Origin: an uncultured Drancourtella sp.
GTDB lineage: Bacteria > Bacillota > Clostridia > Lachnospirales > Lachnospiraceae
Length of the DNA stretch: 27,856 nucleotides
Reading direction: 5' to 3'
Assembly (NCBI GenBank): GCA_937880845.1
Contig: CALFLL010000040.1
Coordinates: forward strand, 1-27,856
Shown: in pieces, positions 1-7,101 of the stretch
How the letters are laid out: every line of letters begins with the position of its first letter
Numbering within the stretch: position 1 is the stretch's first letter
Notes under the pieces: generated by a model
Database searches by the model: none
Seen by the model: only the letters and a program-made list of their open reading frames with translations
Told to the model about the DNA's origin: nothing
Program-made: the position numbers and the translations under genes

Positions 1-62
1 CCCAAATCTATACACAAGCGCGAACTCATTCCGAAAGAAGAATAGTTCGACGCTTCCTACTC
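1..62 (-). other. Window edge downstream of tmRNA, imperfect hairpin
   Basis: This short stretch follows the tmRNA 3' end on the minus strand. Positions 21-31 and 40-49 can pair as an imperfect hairpin of about ten base pairs with one bulged base. No T-run follows it, so it is a poor intrinsic terminator. I see no coding sequence. The window ends too soon to say whether it belongs to a tmRNA terminator or to the next gene. Confidence 0.3.
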
Positions 63-416
63 TGGTGGACCTGGCGGGAGTTGAACCCGCGTCCGAAAGC
101 CTCTCCATCGAAGCATCTCCCATCACAGTCATTATTTTGTATTTCCCTCGGATATCCGCCTAATGACAAGCTGATATCTTTGGTAGCTTCATAAAATCTT
201 CCGTTTCCTCAAAGCTTTGGAAACGAAGTGCCCCGCAAAAGTCGAAGCCGGTAACTCAAGCCGCGGGAAGCCTGAGGCCGACTGCTGCCGAAATTAGGCA
301 GCGTACGCTAATTTCTTATTGTCTGCGTTTATTTTTAAGTTACGGTTTACTGCGCGGTCCCGTCCCGCGGATGGCTTCTCCAACTTCAAAACCCCCGTCG
401 AAACCAGTACAAGCCC
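63..416 (-). ncRNA. ssrA: Transfer-messenger RNA (tmRNA, SsrA)
   Basis: tmRNA rescues ribosomes stalled on mRNAs lacking a stop codon: charged with alanine, it enters with SmpB and then acts as mRNA for a degradation tag. The minus strand ends in the tRNA-like T-arm CGCGGGTTCAACTCCCGC, then CAGGTCC, A and an encoded CCA (63-65). The 5' end is set at 416 because GGGCTTG pairs with CAGGTCC as a seven-pair acceptor stem with G-U wobbles. Near the 5' end lies the conserved TTTCGACGGGGG stretch. The tag frame is at 294-326. The length, 354 nt, is normal for a one-piece tmRNA. smpB and rnr, whose products work with it, lie just upstream. Confidence 0.97.
294..326 (-). other. tmRNA tag-peptide reading frame
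   Basis: Inside tmRNA, the frame GCA GAC AAT AAG AAA TTA GCG TAC GCT GCC TAA encodes ADNKKLAYAA followed by stop. The resume codon is placed at GCA by analogy with other tmRNAs, where it follows an AAATAAAC-like stretch; the same stretch is seen here. The Ala-Ala end is what ClpXP-type proteases recognise. The frame is seen directly; the resume codon is inferred. Confidence 0.9.
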
Positions 417-439
417 TGGTCATAACAAATACATTATCT

Positions 440-469
440 ATTATAAGGGGCTGGTGTTTTCTCTGTCAA
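440..469 (-). promoter_or_regulatory. Sigma-A promoter of ssrA
   Basis: On the minus strand a perfect TTGACA (464-469) and a perfect TATAAT (440-445) are separated by 18 bp. Transcription would begin near 433, leaving about 16 nt to be removed from the tmRNA 5' end, as RNase P does in other bacteria. This is one of the strongest promoters in the window and makes tmRNA independent of the upstream operon. Confidence 0.85.
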
Positions 470-492
470 GGGAATCTTATAAACTTTCCCGT

Positions 493-1308
493 TTACAGAT
501 TTTCTATCCATTCTTTTGCAAGGTCCATCCATATCGCACATTGCTTTTGTACACCTCTTCCATCACTGCTTAAGCTAAGAGGTGTCGCTGTGCCAAGTCC
601 GTGTACCCCATAAGGGAACAGATGAAATTCCACCTGTATGTTTGCCTTTACCAGTGCTTTTACATACATTAAGGAATTCTCTACCGGTACAGCAGCATCT
701 TCAAACGTATGCCAGATAAATGTCTTCGGCGTATATTGAGAAACATTCTCTTCTACGGAACAGACTCCTTTATAATCTTCAAAAAAATTTCCCAAAAGAT
801 TCTTAAAAGACCCTTCGTGTCTGTACTTTCCCGTCGTAATAACCGGATAACTTAAAATCTGTCCGTTCGGCCGAAGCATTTCTGTCGTTGTTTCAAGAAT
901 TTCTGCCAGTTTTTTATTGTTCCAGTATGTAGATACCATTGCCGCAAGATGACCTCCTGCCGATGATCCCTGTATCACAATTTTTTTCGAATCAATGTAC
1001 CATTCTTTGGCATGTTCTCTTAACATCTTCATGCATGCCGCTGCTTCCAAAAATGCATCCGGAAATACATCATCCGGTGTTGTGGAATATCTGAGAACCG
1101 CAGCATGATATCCCATCTCCATAAAACGAATGGCAACCCCTTCTGCTTCTCTGTCCGATGTCATCTCATATCCACCTCCGGGACAGATGAGAATACATGG
1201 CCGTTTCCGCCCATCATACAATTCTTTTGAATTGCTCCAAAAATAAGTATACAGTTTTGCACCTGTATCCTTTCCTTTGATTGTTACAGGAATCATCTCG
1301 TGTATCAT
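493..1308 (-). CDS. Alpha/beta-hydrolase, acetyl-esterase/lipase type
   Basis: A cytoplasmic serine hydrolase of about 271 residues, probably acting on small acyl or acetyl esters such as acetylated sugars. Visible parts are the oxyanion-hole motif CPGGGY (about 42-47), the nucleophile elbow GSSAG (Ser about 116), a likely acid in TFEDAAVP (Asp about 204) and the histidine in GVHGLG (about 236), so the triad looks complete. There is no signal peptide. Two ATGs are possible, at 1314 and 1308; I chose 1308 because GGAGG lies 8 bases before it but only 2 before the other. It is the last protein gene before ssrA. Bacillus subtilis has a carboxylesterase gene (yvaK) in its secG-rnr-smpB cluster, but here the esterase is downstream of smpB. 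The substrate is unknown. Confidence 0.85.
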   Translation of the reverse strand: MIHEMIPVTIKGKDTGAKLYTYFWSNSKELYDGRKRPCILICPGGGYEMTSDREAEGVAIRFMEMGYHAAVLRYSTTPDDVFPDAFLEAAACMKMLREHAKEWYIDSKKIVIQGSSAGGHLAAMVSTYWNNKKLAEILETTTEMLRPNGQILSYPVITTGKYRHEGSFKNLLGNFFEDYKGVCSVEENVSQYTPKTFIWHTFEDAAVPVENSLMYVKALVKANIQVEFHLFPYGVHGLGTATPLSLSSDGRGVQKQCAIWMDLAKEWIENL

Positions 1309-1330
1309 TAGCATAGCCTCCCCTTATTCT

Positions 1331-1585
1331 TTATTGACTCTGTTCGTCCTCGTCTTCCAGTCCTAAAATTTCTCCGAGGACTTCTATGATGATCTCATTT
1401 GTGCATGACTTCACATATCCTATCATATGCAGAGAAATTTCATCTGATTTCTGTGCATCCGTTAAATCCGGATTTTTTTTCGTCATATCGATCAGCTGGA
1501 TCAGCTGTGGTGTCAGTTCCTCATATGTTTCAATCGTTGCCTGCGACACTAATTTACGCAGGTCTTTTTTCGTTACCGGTACCAT
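1331..1585 (-). CDS. Conserved-looking small protein of unknown function, 84 aa
   Basis: I do not recognise this protein. It is 84 residues long, charged and probably all helical, with a very acidic tail (LEDEDEQSQ) and no membrane segment or signal peptide. One central segment (IIIEVLGEILGL) is hydrophobic enough to form a packed amphipathic helix. A ribosome binding site AAGGAG lies 12 bases before the ATG, rather far. It sits 30 bp after smpB and about 20 bp before the esterase start, in the same direction, so it is almost certainly co-transcribed with them. The spacing and binding site make it a credible gene; its role is open. Confidence 0.75.
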   Translation of the reverse strand: MVPVTKKDLRKLVSQATIETYEELTPQLIQLIDMTKKNPDLTDAQKSDEISLHMIGYVKSCTNEIIIEVLGEILGLEDEDEQSQ

Positions 1586-1615
1586 TTTTATTATACTCTC
1601 CTTTTCGTTTTGATT

Positions 1616-2083
1616 CTAGCCAAAATTTCTGATTTTAAAATCTCTTTGTGCTTCTCTTGTCTGATCTTTTTTGGCAATGTCCGCTCTCTTATCATACAAT
1701 TTTTTTCCTTTTGCAAGCCCGATTTCTACTTTTACAAGGCTTCCTTTAAAATATACCTTTAAAGGCACAAGGGTCATTCCCTTTTCCTTCATTTTTCCAA
1801 GCAGTTTATTGATCTCGTTTTTATGAAGAAGCAGCTTTCTTACCCTTAAAGGATCTTTGTTGAAAATATTTCCTTTTTCATATGGGCTGATGTGCATACC
1901 ATAGATATATACTTCTCCGTTTTCAATTCGGATAAACGATTCTTTGATGCTGCATTTTCCCATTCTCAAAGACTTCACTTCCGTTCCTGCAAGCGAAATC
2001 CCCGCCTCATAGGACTCCAGGATGAAATAATCATGGTATGCCTTTTTATTGTTTGCAATCATTTTTCCGTTTGTCTTCGCCAT
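1616..2083 (-). CDS. smpB: SsrA-binding protein SmpB
   Basis: SmpB binds the tRNA-like half of tmRNA, brings it to the stalled ribosome and puts its C-terminal tail into the empty mRNA channel. The 155-residue length is typical. Recognisable parts are the N-terminal KKAYHDYFILESYEAGI, the GTEVKSLR segment, PLKVYFKGSLVKVEIGLAKG, and the basic tail KKLYDKRADIAKKDQ followed by REAQRDFKIR. Its start lies 3 bp after the rnr stop; the AAAGGAG used is inside the last rnr codons, about 12 bases before the ATG, which suggests coupled translation. Its RNA partner, ssrA, is encoded about 1.2 kb downstream. Confidence 0.97.
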   Translation of the reverse strand: MAKTNGKMIANNKKAYHDYFILESYEAGISLAGTEVKSLRMGKCSIKESFIRIENGEVYIYGMHISPYEKGNIFNKDPLRVRKLLLHKNEINKLLGKMKEKGMTLVPLKVYFKGSLVKVEIGLAKGKKLYDKRADIAKKDQTREAQRDFKIRNFG

Positions 2084-2086
2084 GTT

Positions 2087-4228
2087 CTATCTCTGCTCCT
2101 TTACTAACTCAAAATCTATTGTTCTTGTCAGTTCGTCTGTTCCTTCCACACAGATCCGGACTTTTTCTCCCAGTCGATAGGTTTTTCCCGTGCTTCTTCC
2201 TACCATTTCATAACGGTCTTCGATATATTCATAATGGTCGTCTCTCATATTCACCACATGGACCAGTCCTTCAATCGTATTCGGAAGTTCCACATACATC
2301 CCCCATTTGGTAATTCCGGAAATAATCCCTTCGTACTCTTTCCCGACACGTTCTTTCATATACTGGACTTTCTTTAATTTGACGGTTTCTCTTTCCGCTT
2401 CTTCCGCCCGGCGTTCTGTTTCACTTGCATGTTTTGTCACTTCTTCCAGGATGGAATCATAATGGCGGATTTTTTCCTCCGTCATCCTTCCCCTCAAAGT
2501 GTCTTTGATAATCCTGTGTATCTGAAGATCCGGATAACGTCTGATGGGAGATGTGAAGTGAGTATAGTAAGCAGTTGCAAGTCCGAAATGTCCTTCATTC
2601 TGCGGAGTATATTTTGCCTGCTTCATGGAACGAAGAGCCAGTCTTGCAATCATCGGTTCTTCCGGTGTCCCTTCTACTTTTTCGATCAGCTTCTGGATTT
2701 CTTTTGGGTGGATTTCTTTTCCTCCGATATGCATGGAATATCCGAAATTGTTGATAAATACAGCAAGCTTTTTGATCTTCTCTTCATCCGGTGCCTCATG
2801 AATCCGGTATACAAACGGAATCTCCCGCCAGAAGAAATCTTCAGCCACGGTTTCGTTTGCCGCAAGCATAAAATCCTCGATCATCTTGGTGGCAGTGTTT
2901 CTGTCATAAGCTTTCAGTTCGATTGGATGGCCTTGTTCATCCAAAATCACTTTTGTTTCCGGGAAATCAAAGTCCACCGCTCCCCGTTTATGGCGTCTGT
3001 TTCTTAAAATCCGTGAAAGTTCTCCCATTTCCTGAAACATCGGGACAAATTCTTGATATTCCCGGCAGGTTTCTTCGTCATGATCTTCCAGAATCTTTTT
3101 AACTGCCGTATAGGTCATGCGGCGATTTACATTGATGACCGTTTCTGCGATCTCATGATCTACAATTGTTCCGGTTTCATCTATTTTCATCAGACAGCTA
3201 AGTGCCAATCTGTCTTCTCCTGCATTTAAGGAACAGATTCCGTTTGAAAGGATATGCGGAAGCATAGGAATCACGCGATCAGCCAAGTATACGCTTGTCC
3301 CCCGTTTTTTCGCTTCTCGATCCAGTGCACTATTTTCCTGTACATAGTTTGTCACATCTGCAATGTGCACCCCCAGGAAATAATATCCGTCCCTTTTTTC
3401 CAAAGATACTGCATCATCCAGATCTTTCGCATCCTCTCCGTCAATGGTCACCATCGGAATGTTTCTTAAGTCTTTCCTTCCGGCACGGTCTGAACCGCTG
3501 ACCGGTTTTGCAACACGTCCCGCCTGATTTAAAAGTTTCTCCGAAAAATCCATAGGAAGTTCATAAGACATGGCAATACTCAGAATATCCGTACCCGGAT
3601 CATTGATATGTCCCAGTATTTCCACAACCTCTCCTTCCGGCTTTTTCCCGTTTCCGCCATAAGATGTCAGCCTTACCACAACCTTATGTCCTGTTACGGC
3701 TCCTTTGGATTTTTCTGCCGGCACAAAAATATCCTGAAGAAATCTCTGATTATCCGGGACAACAAAGCCAAAACTTTTGTTCTTTTGATAGTATCCTACA
3801 AGTTGGGAAGTGCCTCGTTTCAGAATCTTGACAACCTTTCCCTCCTGGCGTTTTCCTTCTTTTTGATTTTTCCCGCTTTTTGTGAGGACAATCTCAACCT
3901 CATCTCCCTGAAGAGCTCCTCCTGCATCTTCTTCCGAGATAAACACGTCCTCTTCAAATCCTTCTATCGTAACAAACCCAAATCCTCTCGCATGAGCCTG
4001 ATACAGACCGCAAAGTTTCTTTGCCTCTCCTTTGATATATTTTCCTTTTTGTGTTCTGTGGATCTTTCCCTCCGCTTCCAAGCTGTCAAGGATTCCTTTC
4101 AGAGTCTGTCGTTCCTCTTTCGGAACCTGAAGCAGAACCGCGATTTCTTTCATCTTCATAGGTACATAAAATTCATCACAGATAAACTGATAAATCAGCT
4201 TTTTCTTTTTTTCATAGTTTCTCTCCAT
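2087..4228 (-). CDS. rnr: Ribonuclease R (3'-5' exoribonuclease, RNB family)
   Basis: RNase R digests structured RNA from the 3' end and, with tmRNA and SmpB, removes faulty mRNAs. The chosen product is 713 residues: an N-terminal winged-helix region (about 1-70), two cold-shock RNA-binding segments (GLYQAHARGFGFV near 74-86; GYYQKNKSFGFV near 145-156), the RNB catalytic domain with DGEDAKDLDDA (Asp 263, 269, 271, 272), and a C-terminal S1 domain beginning near YEGIISGITKWGMYVEL. A frame from 4330 would add 34 residues, but those codons run through the secG terminator. The ATG at 4228 has GAGGTG 7 bases before it, so I use it. The gene follows secG and is nearly fused to smpB. Confidence 0.95.
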   Translation of the reverse strand: MERNYEKKKKLIYQFICDEFYVPMKMKEIAVLLQVPKEERQTLKGILDSLEAEGKIHRTQKGKYIKGEAKKLCGLYQAHARGFGFVTIEGFEEDVFISEEDAGGALQGDEVEIVLTKSGKNQKEGKRQEGKVVKILKRGTSQLVGYYQKNKSFGFVVPDNQRFLQDIFVPAEKSKGAVTGHKVVVRLTSYGGNGKKPEGEVVEILGHINDPGTDILSIAMSYELPMDFSEKLLNQAGRVAKPVSGSDRAGRKDLRNIPMVTIDGEDAKDLDDAVSLEKRDGYYFLGVHIADVTNYVQENSALDREAKKRGTSVYLADRVIPMLPHILSNGICSLNAGEDRLALSCLMKIDETGTIVDHEIAETVINVNRRMTYTAVKKILEDHDEETCREYQEFVPMFQEMGELSRILRNRRHKRGAVDFDFPETKVILDEQGHPIELKAYDRNTATKMIEDFMLAANETVAEDFFWREIPFVYRIHEAPDEEKIKKLAVFINNFGYSMHIGGKEIHPKEIQKLIEKVEGTPEEPMIARLALRSMKQAKYTPQNEGHFGLATAYYTHFTSPIRRYPDLQIHRIIKDTLRGRMTEEKIRHYDSILEEVTKHASETERRAEEAERETVKLKKVQYMKERVGKEYEGIISGITKWGMYVELPNTIEGLVHVVNMRDDHYEYIEDRYEMVGRSTGKTYRLGEKVRICVEGTDELTRTIDFELVKEQR

Positions 4229-4276
4229 CTGTCTGCACCTCTTTTCCAATATACTTTCTATTTTATACGATAGTTG

Positions 4277-4314
4277 AAAAAAGAACACTCTATTTTTGTA
4301 AAATAGAGTGTTCT
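4277..4314 (-). terminator. Intrinsic terminator after secG
   Basis: On the minus strand a perfect 15-bp stem (4300-4314 with 4282-4296) and a 3-nt loop are followed by a run of six T (4277-4282). It lies between secG and rnr. Transcripts of eno-secG would mostly stop here, so rnr depends on readthrough or on its own promoter, which I could not place with confidence. Confidence 0.85.
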
Positions 4315-4333
4315 GCATCTTTTTTACCATCTA

Positions 4334-4576
4334 TTAAGCAAATACTTTTAAATTTAATACTGCGGCCAGTACAATAAATAAAAGTGCAAGAAGCTTTGTC
4401 ACTTTTACAAGTGTTCCCTCCATAGAACGTCCTTTATTCTGTCCCCAGTATGTGTCAGCCATCCCTGCGATCGTTCCAAGTCCTGCTGACTTTCCTTCCT
4501 GCATTAAAACAATTGCTGTAAGAGCAATACAGTCTATTACAAATAAGATTGTGATTACAATTTTCAGAATTTCCAC
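4334..4576 (-). CDS. secG: SecG, preprotein translocase subunit
   Basis: SecG is the small subunit of the SecYEG export channel and helps SecA-driven protein movement. The 80-residue product has two membrane segments (about 3-22 and 55-76) and the family loop with IVLMQEGKSAGLGTIAG and TYWGQNKGRSMEGTL between them. An upstream in-frame ATG at 4663 would give 109 residues with an unlikely charged lead. I chose the GTG at 4574-4576 because AGGAGG stands 8 bases before it and the length then fits the family. It follows eno by about 80 bp and has its own promoter. Confidence 0.93.
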   Translation of the reverse strand: MEILKIVITILFVIDCIALTAIVLMQEGKSAGLGTIAGMADTYWGQNKGRSMEGTLVKVTKLLALLFIVLAAVLNLKVFA

Positions 4577-4607
4577 CTTTAACACCTCCTGCGGATAAAC
4601 CATGTAT

Positions 4608-4636
4608 ATCTTATCATATATCATTCTTTTTCGCAA
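4608..4636 (-). promoter_or_regulatory. Sigma-A promoter of secG
   Basis: On the minus strand TTGCGA (4631-4636) and TAAGAT (4608-4613) are separated by 17 bp, a good sigma-A pattern. It lies in the eno-secG gap about 32 bp before the GTG start and supports that start, since the longer secG frame would begin upstream of the expected transcription start. Confidence 0.65.
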
Positions 4637-4655
4637 GCTGTTCCATGTGATTTTT

Positions 4656-5960
4656 TTATGCAAACGGATTTTTATAAACAGACGAAAATCCCAGTTCTTC
4701 TTCTATCTTTAAAAGTCGGTTGTATTTTTCAACCCTTTCTGAGCGGCACGGAGCTCCTGTTTTAATCTGTCCTGTTCCGAATGCTACTGCAATATCTGCA
4801 ATCATGGTATCTGCCGTTTCTCCGGATCGATGTGAAATAATGGATCGGTATCCATGTTCCGATGCCAGACGAATGGTGTCAAACGCTTCCGTCAGAGTTC
4901 CGATCTGATTGATTTTTACAAGAACCGCAGTGGCTGCATGAGATTTTATTCCTTTTTTCAATCTTTTCGTATTTGTGACAAACAGATCATCTCCCACAAG
5001 CTGAAGTCTTCTGCCAAGCCTTGTATTCATGATTCCCCATCCGGCAAAATCCTCTTCTTCCAACCCATCTTCGATAGAAACGATTGGATATTTTACTGCC
5101 AGGTCTTCATAATAATCAATCAATTCTTCGGCGGAACGTGTGACCTTTTCTTCTTTTCCACGACTCTCTCCTACAAAAACATATTTTCCCAGTTCTCTGT
5201 CGTAGGTTTCAGATGCAGCCGCATCAAGTGCCAGCACAATATCTTTACCCGGTTCATATCCTGCCGTCTTAATTGCTTCCATAAGAATTTTGCATACACT
5301 GTCCGTATCCGGTAAATCCGGTGCAAATCCTCCTTCATCTCCTACTCCGGTATGATGCCCTCTCCCTTTTAGTAATGCTTTTAGCATATGATACACTTCC
5401 GTACACATTCGCAGTCCTTCCCTGAAACAACATGCCCCCACCGGCATGATCATGAATTCCTGAAAATCAATGATATTATCGGCATGTCTACCTCCGTTTA
5501 AAACATTCATCATCGGGACCGGCATACGTCGTACATGTATTCCCCCAAGATAACGGTATAACGGAAGTCCCATACTTTTTGCCGCCGCTCTCGCTGCTGC
5601 CATGGATACTCCAAGCATGGCATTGGCTCCAAGGTTGCTTTTATCCTCTGTACCGTCTATCTTACACAGTACCCTGTCCAATTCTGCCTGGTCATACACA
5701 TTCATTCCTATGATTTCTCTTGCGATTCTGTCATTCACGTGATTTACCGCAAGTTCCACACCTCTTCCGCAATAACGGTGCTGTTTTTCCTTATCTCGCA
5801 GCTCCTTTGCCTCATATTTCCCTGTGGATGCACCGGATGGAACGGAAGCACACCCGATAGAACCGTCTTCGGCAAGCACCTGGGTTTCAATGGTGGGATT
5901 TCCGCGGGAATCCAGAATTTCCCGTGCATATATATCTTTAATCTGTAAACATTTATACAT
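4656..5960 (-). CDS. eno: Enolase (2-phosphoglycerate dehydratase)
   Basis: Enolase interconverts 2-phosphoglycerate and phosphoenolpyruvate in glycolysis and gluconeogenesis. The 434-residue product has the full set of expected residues: the SGASTGKYEA loop (about 42-51), Glu209 in GVGDEGGFAP, the catalytic lysine in VLVKINQIGT (about 349), metal ligands Asp246 (LALDAAAS), Glu297 (SIEDGL) and Asp324 (LVGDDLF), and the signature SHRSGETADTMIADIAVAFG starting near 376. I chose the ATG at 5960, with AAGGAGG 7 bases upstream; the frame is open to 6041 but that lead is not enolase-like. The protein is rather cysteine-rich (about nine, including a CC pair near 177), so it may be a divergent or second enolase, but nothing suggests loss of activity. 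Confidence 0.95.
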   Translation of the reverse strand: MYKCLQIKDIYAREILDSRGNPTIETQVLAEDGSIGCASVPSGASTGKYEAKELRDKEKQHRYCGRGVELAVNHVNDRIAREIIGMNVYDQAELDRVLCKIDGTEDKSNLGANAMLGVSMAAARAAAKSMGLPLYRYLGGIHVRRMPVPMMNVLNGGRHADNIIDFQEFMIMPVGACCFREGLRMCTEVYHMLKALLKGRGHHTGVGDEGGFAPDLPDTDSVCKILMEAIKTAGYEPGKDIVLALDAAASETYDRELGKYVFVGESRGKEEKVTRSAEELIDYYEDLAVKYPIVSIEDGLEEEDFAGWGIMNTRLGRRLQLVGDDLFVTNTKRLKKGIKSHAATAVLVKINQIGTLTEAFDTIRLASEHGYRSIISHRSGETADTMIADIAVAFGTGQIKTGAPCRSERVEKYNRLLKIEEELGFSSVYKNPFA

Positions 5961-6028
5961 TACTTTTCCTCCTTTTTCCCATAGTGTCCCCAAAAATAAT
6001 TTTACAATACTGTTTCTGTCCTTTTCCG

Positions 6029-6057
6029 TTGACTTTTTCACTTGCCGGCGTTACAAT
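6029..6057 (+). promoter_or_regulatory. Sigma-A promoter of the YitT-family gene
   Basis: TTGACT (6029-6034) and TACAAT (6052-6057) are separated by 17 bp. Transcription would begin near 6064, about 44 bp before the ATG at 6108. It overlaps the candidate eno promoter on the other strand. Confidence 0.7.
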
Positions 6058-6077
6058 TCTGTAGTAAAAATTGTCAA
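6050..6077 (-). promoter_or_regulatory. Candidate eno promoter
   Basis: On the minus strand a perfect TTGACA (6072-6077) is followed after 16 bp by TGTAAC (6050-6055), a four-of-six match to the -10 box. It shares DNA with the divergent plus-strand promoter, so the two would compete. The -10 is weak and another start nearer eno is possible. Confidence 0.4.
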
Positions 6078-6084
6078 TGACAAT
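6070..6084. promoter_or_regulatory. Inverted repeat between eno and the YitT gene
   Basis: ATTGTC (6070-6075) and GACAAT (6079-6084) form an inverted repeat with a 3-bp centre. It covers the -35 box proposed for eno and lies just downstream of the expected start of the divergent transcript, where a repressor could affect both. No known regulator box is matched with certainty. Confidence 0.35.
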
Positions 6085-6107
6085 CAAAAGAAAATGGGGA
6101 AAAAAAG

Positions 6108-7013
6108 ATGAACGAAAAACAACATATGCATATGAAGCATTCCAGGCCAAAGCCAACTTCGGCACTCAAACCAAAATCCAGGGTAAATGAATTTTTATTG
6201 ATGACCGTCGGCACGATCATTATGGCCGTCGGAATCTATTTTTTCAAATTTGCCAATAACTTTGCTTTTGGCGGACTCACCGGTCTTGCTGTTTTGATTG
6301 CTAAAACCGGCGTCATGTCAGCCAGTGATTTTAACTTTGTATCTAATATCGTCCTTTTACTTCTTGGCTTTCTTGTCCTTGGAAAAGGATTCGGAGCGAA
6401 AACCTGTTACTGCAGTATCCTGCTTTCCGTTTCTCTCTCCGGTTTAGAAAGGATCTTTCCTATGAGTCATCCGCTCACGGATCAGCCGGTACTGGAACTG
6501 ATGTTTGCGGTTGCTATTCCTGCATTCGGTTCCGCACTCCTTTTCAATATCGGAGCTTCCAGCGGAGGTACTGATATTATTGCAATGATCATGAAAAAAT
6601 ACACCGGATTTGATATCGGACGAGCACTGTTATTATCAGATATTTTAATCGCTCTGTGTGGATTTTTCATCTTCGGAATGGAAACGGGACTCTTCTCTTT
6701 CCTTGGACTTGTCCTTCGATCATTTATGACAGACAACTTTATCGAAAGTTTCAATCTTTCCAAATGTTTCAATGTCGTATGTAACAGTCCTGAGCCAATT
6801 TGTAATTTCATTATCTATGAACTGCACAAAGGTGCTACCGTATATTCTGCCCAAGGCGTTTTTTCAGGTCAGAAAAAATATATTGTCCTGACTGCGCTTA
6901 GCCGGCCACAGGCTGTACGTCTTCGTAACTTTATCAAAGAAACACAACCGGATGCCTTTATCTTGATTTCCAATACAAGCGAAATCATCGGGCGAGGATT
7001 CCACACTGTATAA
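6108..7013 (+). CDS. YitT-family membrane protein (DUF161 plus DUF2179)
   Basis: An inner-membrane protein of 301 residues in a family common in Firmicutes whose function is not settled. After a basic N-terminal stretch (1-27), hydrophobic segments occur near 28-48, 55-68, 78-93, 100-115, 128-148, 172-190 and 193-206. The family motif GASSGGTDIIA is at about 149-159. The C-terminal soluble DUF2179 domain covers about 238-299 (KGATVYSAQGVFSG, FIKETQPDAFI). The ATG at 6108 has only a weak site (GGGGA) before it, but it is the first good start after the promoter. It is a single gene ended by a strong terminator shared with the sugar operon. Confidence 0.85.
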   Translation: MNEKQHMHMKHSRPKPTSALKPKSRVNEFLLMTVGTIIMAVGIYFFKFANNFAFGGLTGLAVLIAKTGVMSASDFNFVSNIVLLLLGFLVLGKGFGAKTCYCSILLSVSLSGLERIFPMSHPLTDQPVLELMFAVAIPAFGSALLFNIGASSGGTDIIAMIMKKYTGFDIGRALLLSDILIALCGFFIFGMETGLFSFLGLVLRSFMTDNFIESFNLSKCFNVVCNSPEPICNFIIYELHKGATVYSAQGVFSGQKKYIVLTALSRPQAVRLRNFIKETQPDAFILISNTSEIIGRGFHTV

Positions 7014-7041
7014 CTATTCAAATTATTCAATCAACTTAATG

Positions 7042-7083
7042 CAAAGGGGACGTGTTCCTGTGTACAGGAACACGTCCCCTTTG
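7042..7083. terminator. Bidirectional terminator between YitT and amylosucrase genes
   Basis: A perfect inverted repeat of at least 18 bp (AAAGGGGACGTGTTCCTG and its complement) with a TGTA loop sits between two convergent genes. The outer A/T pairs supply T-rich ends on both strands, so it can stop transcription from either side. Confidence 0.85.
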
Positions 7084-7101
7084 TTAAAATTATATACATT
7101 T

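Noticed and set aside
1..62. Possible attachment site of an integrated element next to ssrA
   Set aside because: tmRNA genes are common integration sites, but no integrase, repeated tmRNA end or foreign-looking gene is present in the window.
319..613. Two small plus-strand open frames over tmRNA and the esterase end
   Set aside because: They lie on the reverse of the tmRNA gene and of the esterase; no ribosome binding site supports them.
2429..3007. Plus-strand open frame of 192 codons opposite rnr
   Set aside because: Same reason: antisense to the RNB domain, with no binding site or family motif.
3608..4273. Plus-strand open frame of 221 codons opposite rnr
   Set aside because: It is antisense to a gene with clear RNase R motifs, its product is Phe/Leu/Ser-rich and has no recognisable domain; it is a shadow frame.
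4229..4330. 34-residue N-terminal extension of RNase R
   Set aside because: The codons run through the secG terminator hairpin and the ATG at 4228 has a proper ribosome binding site.
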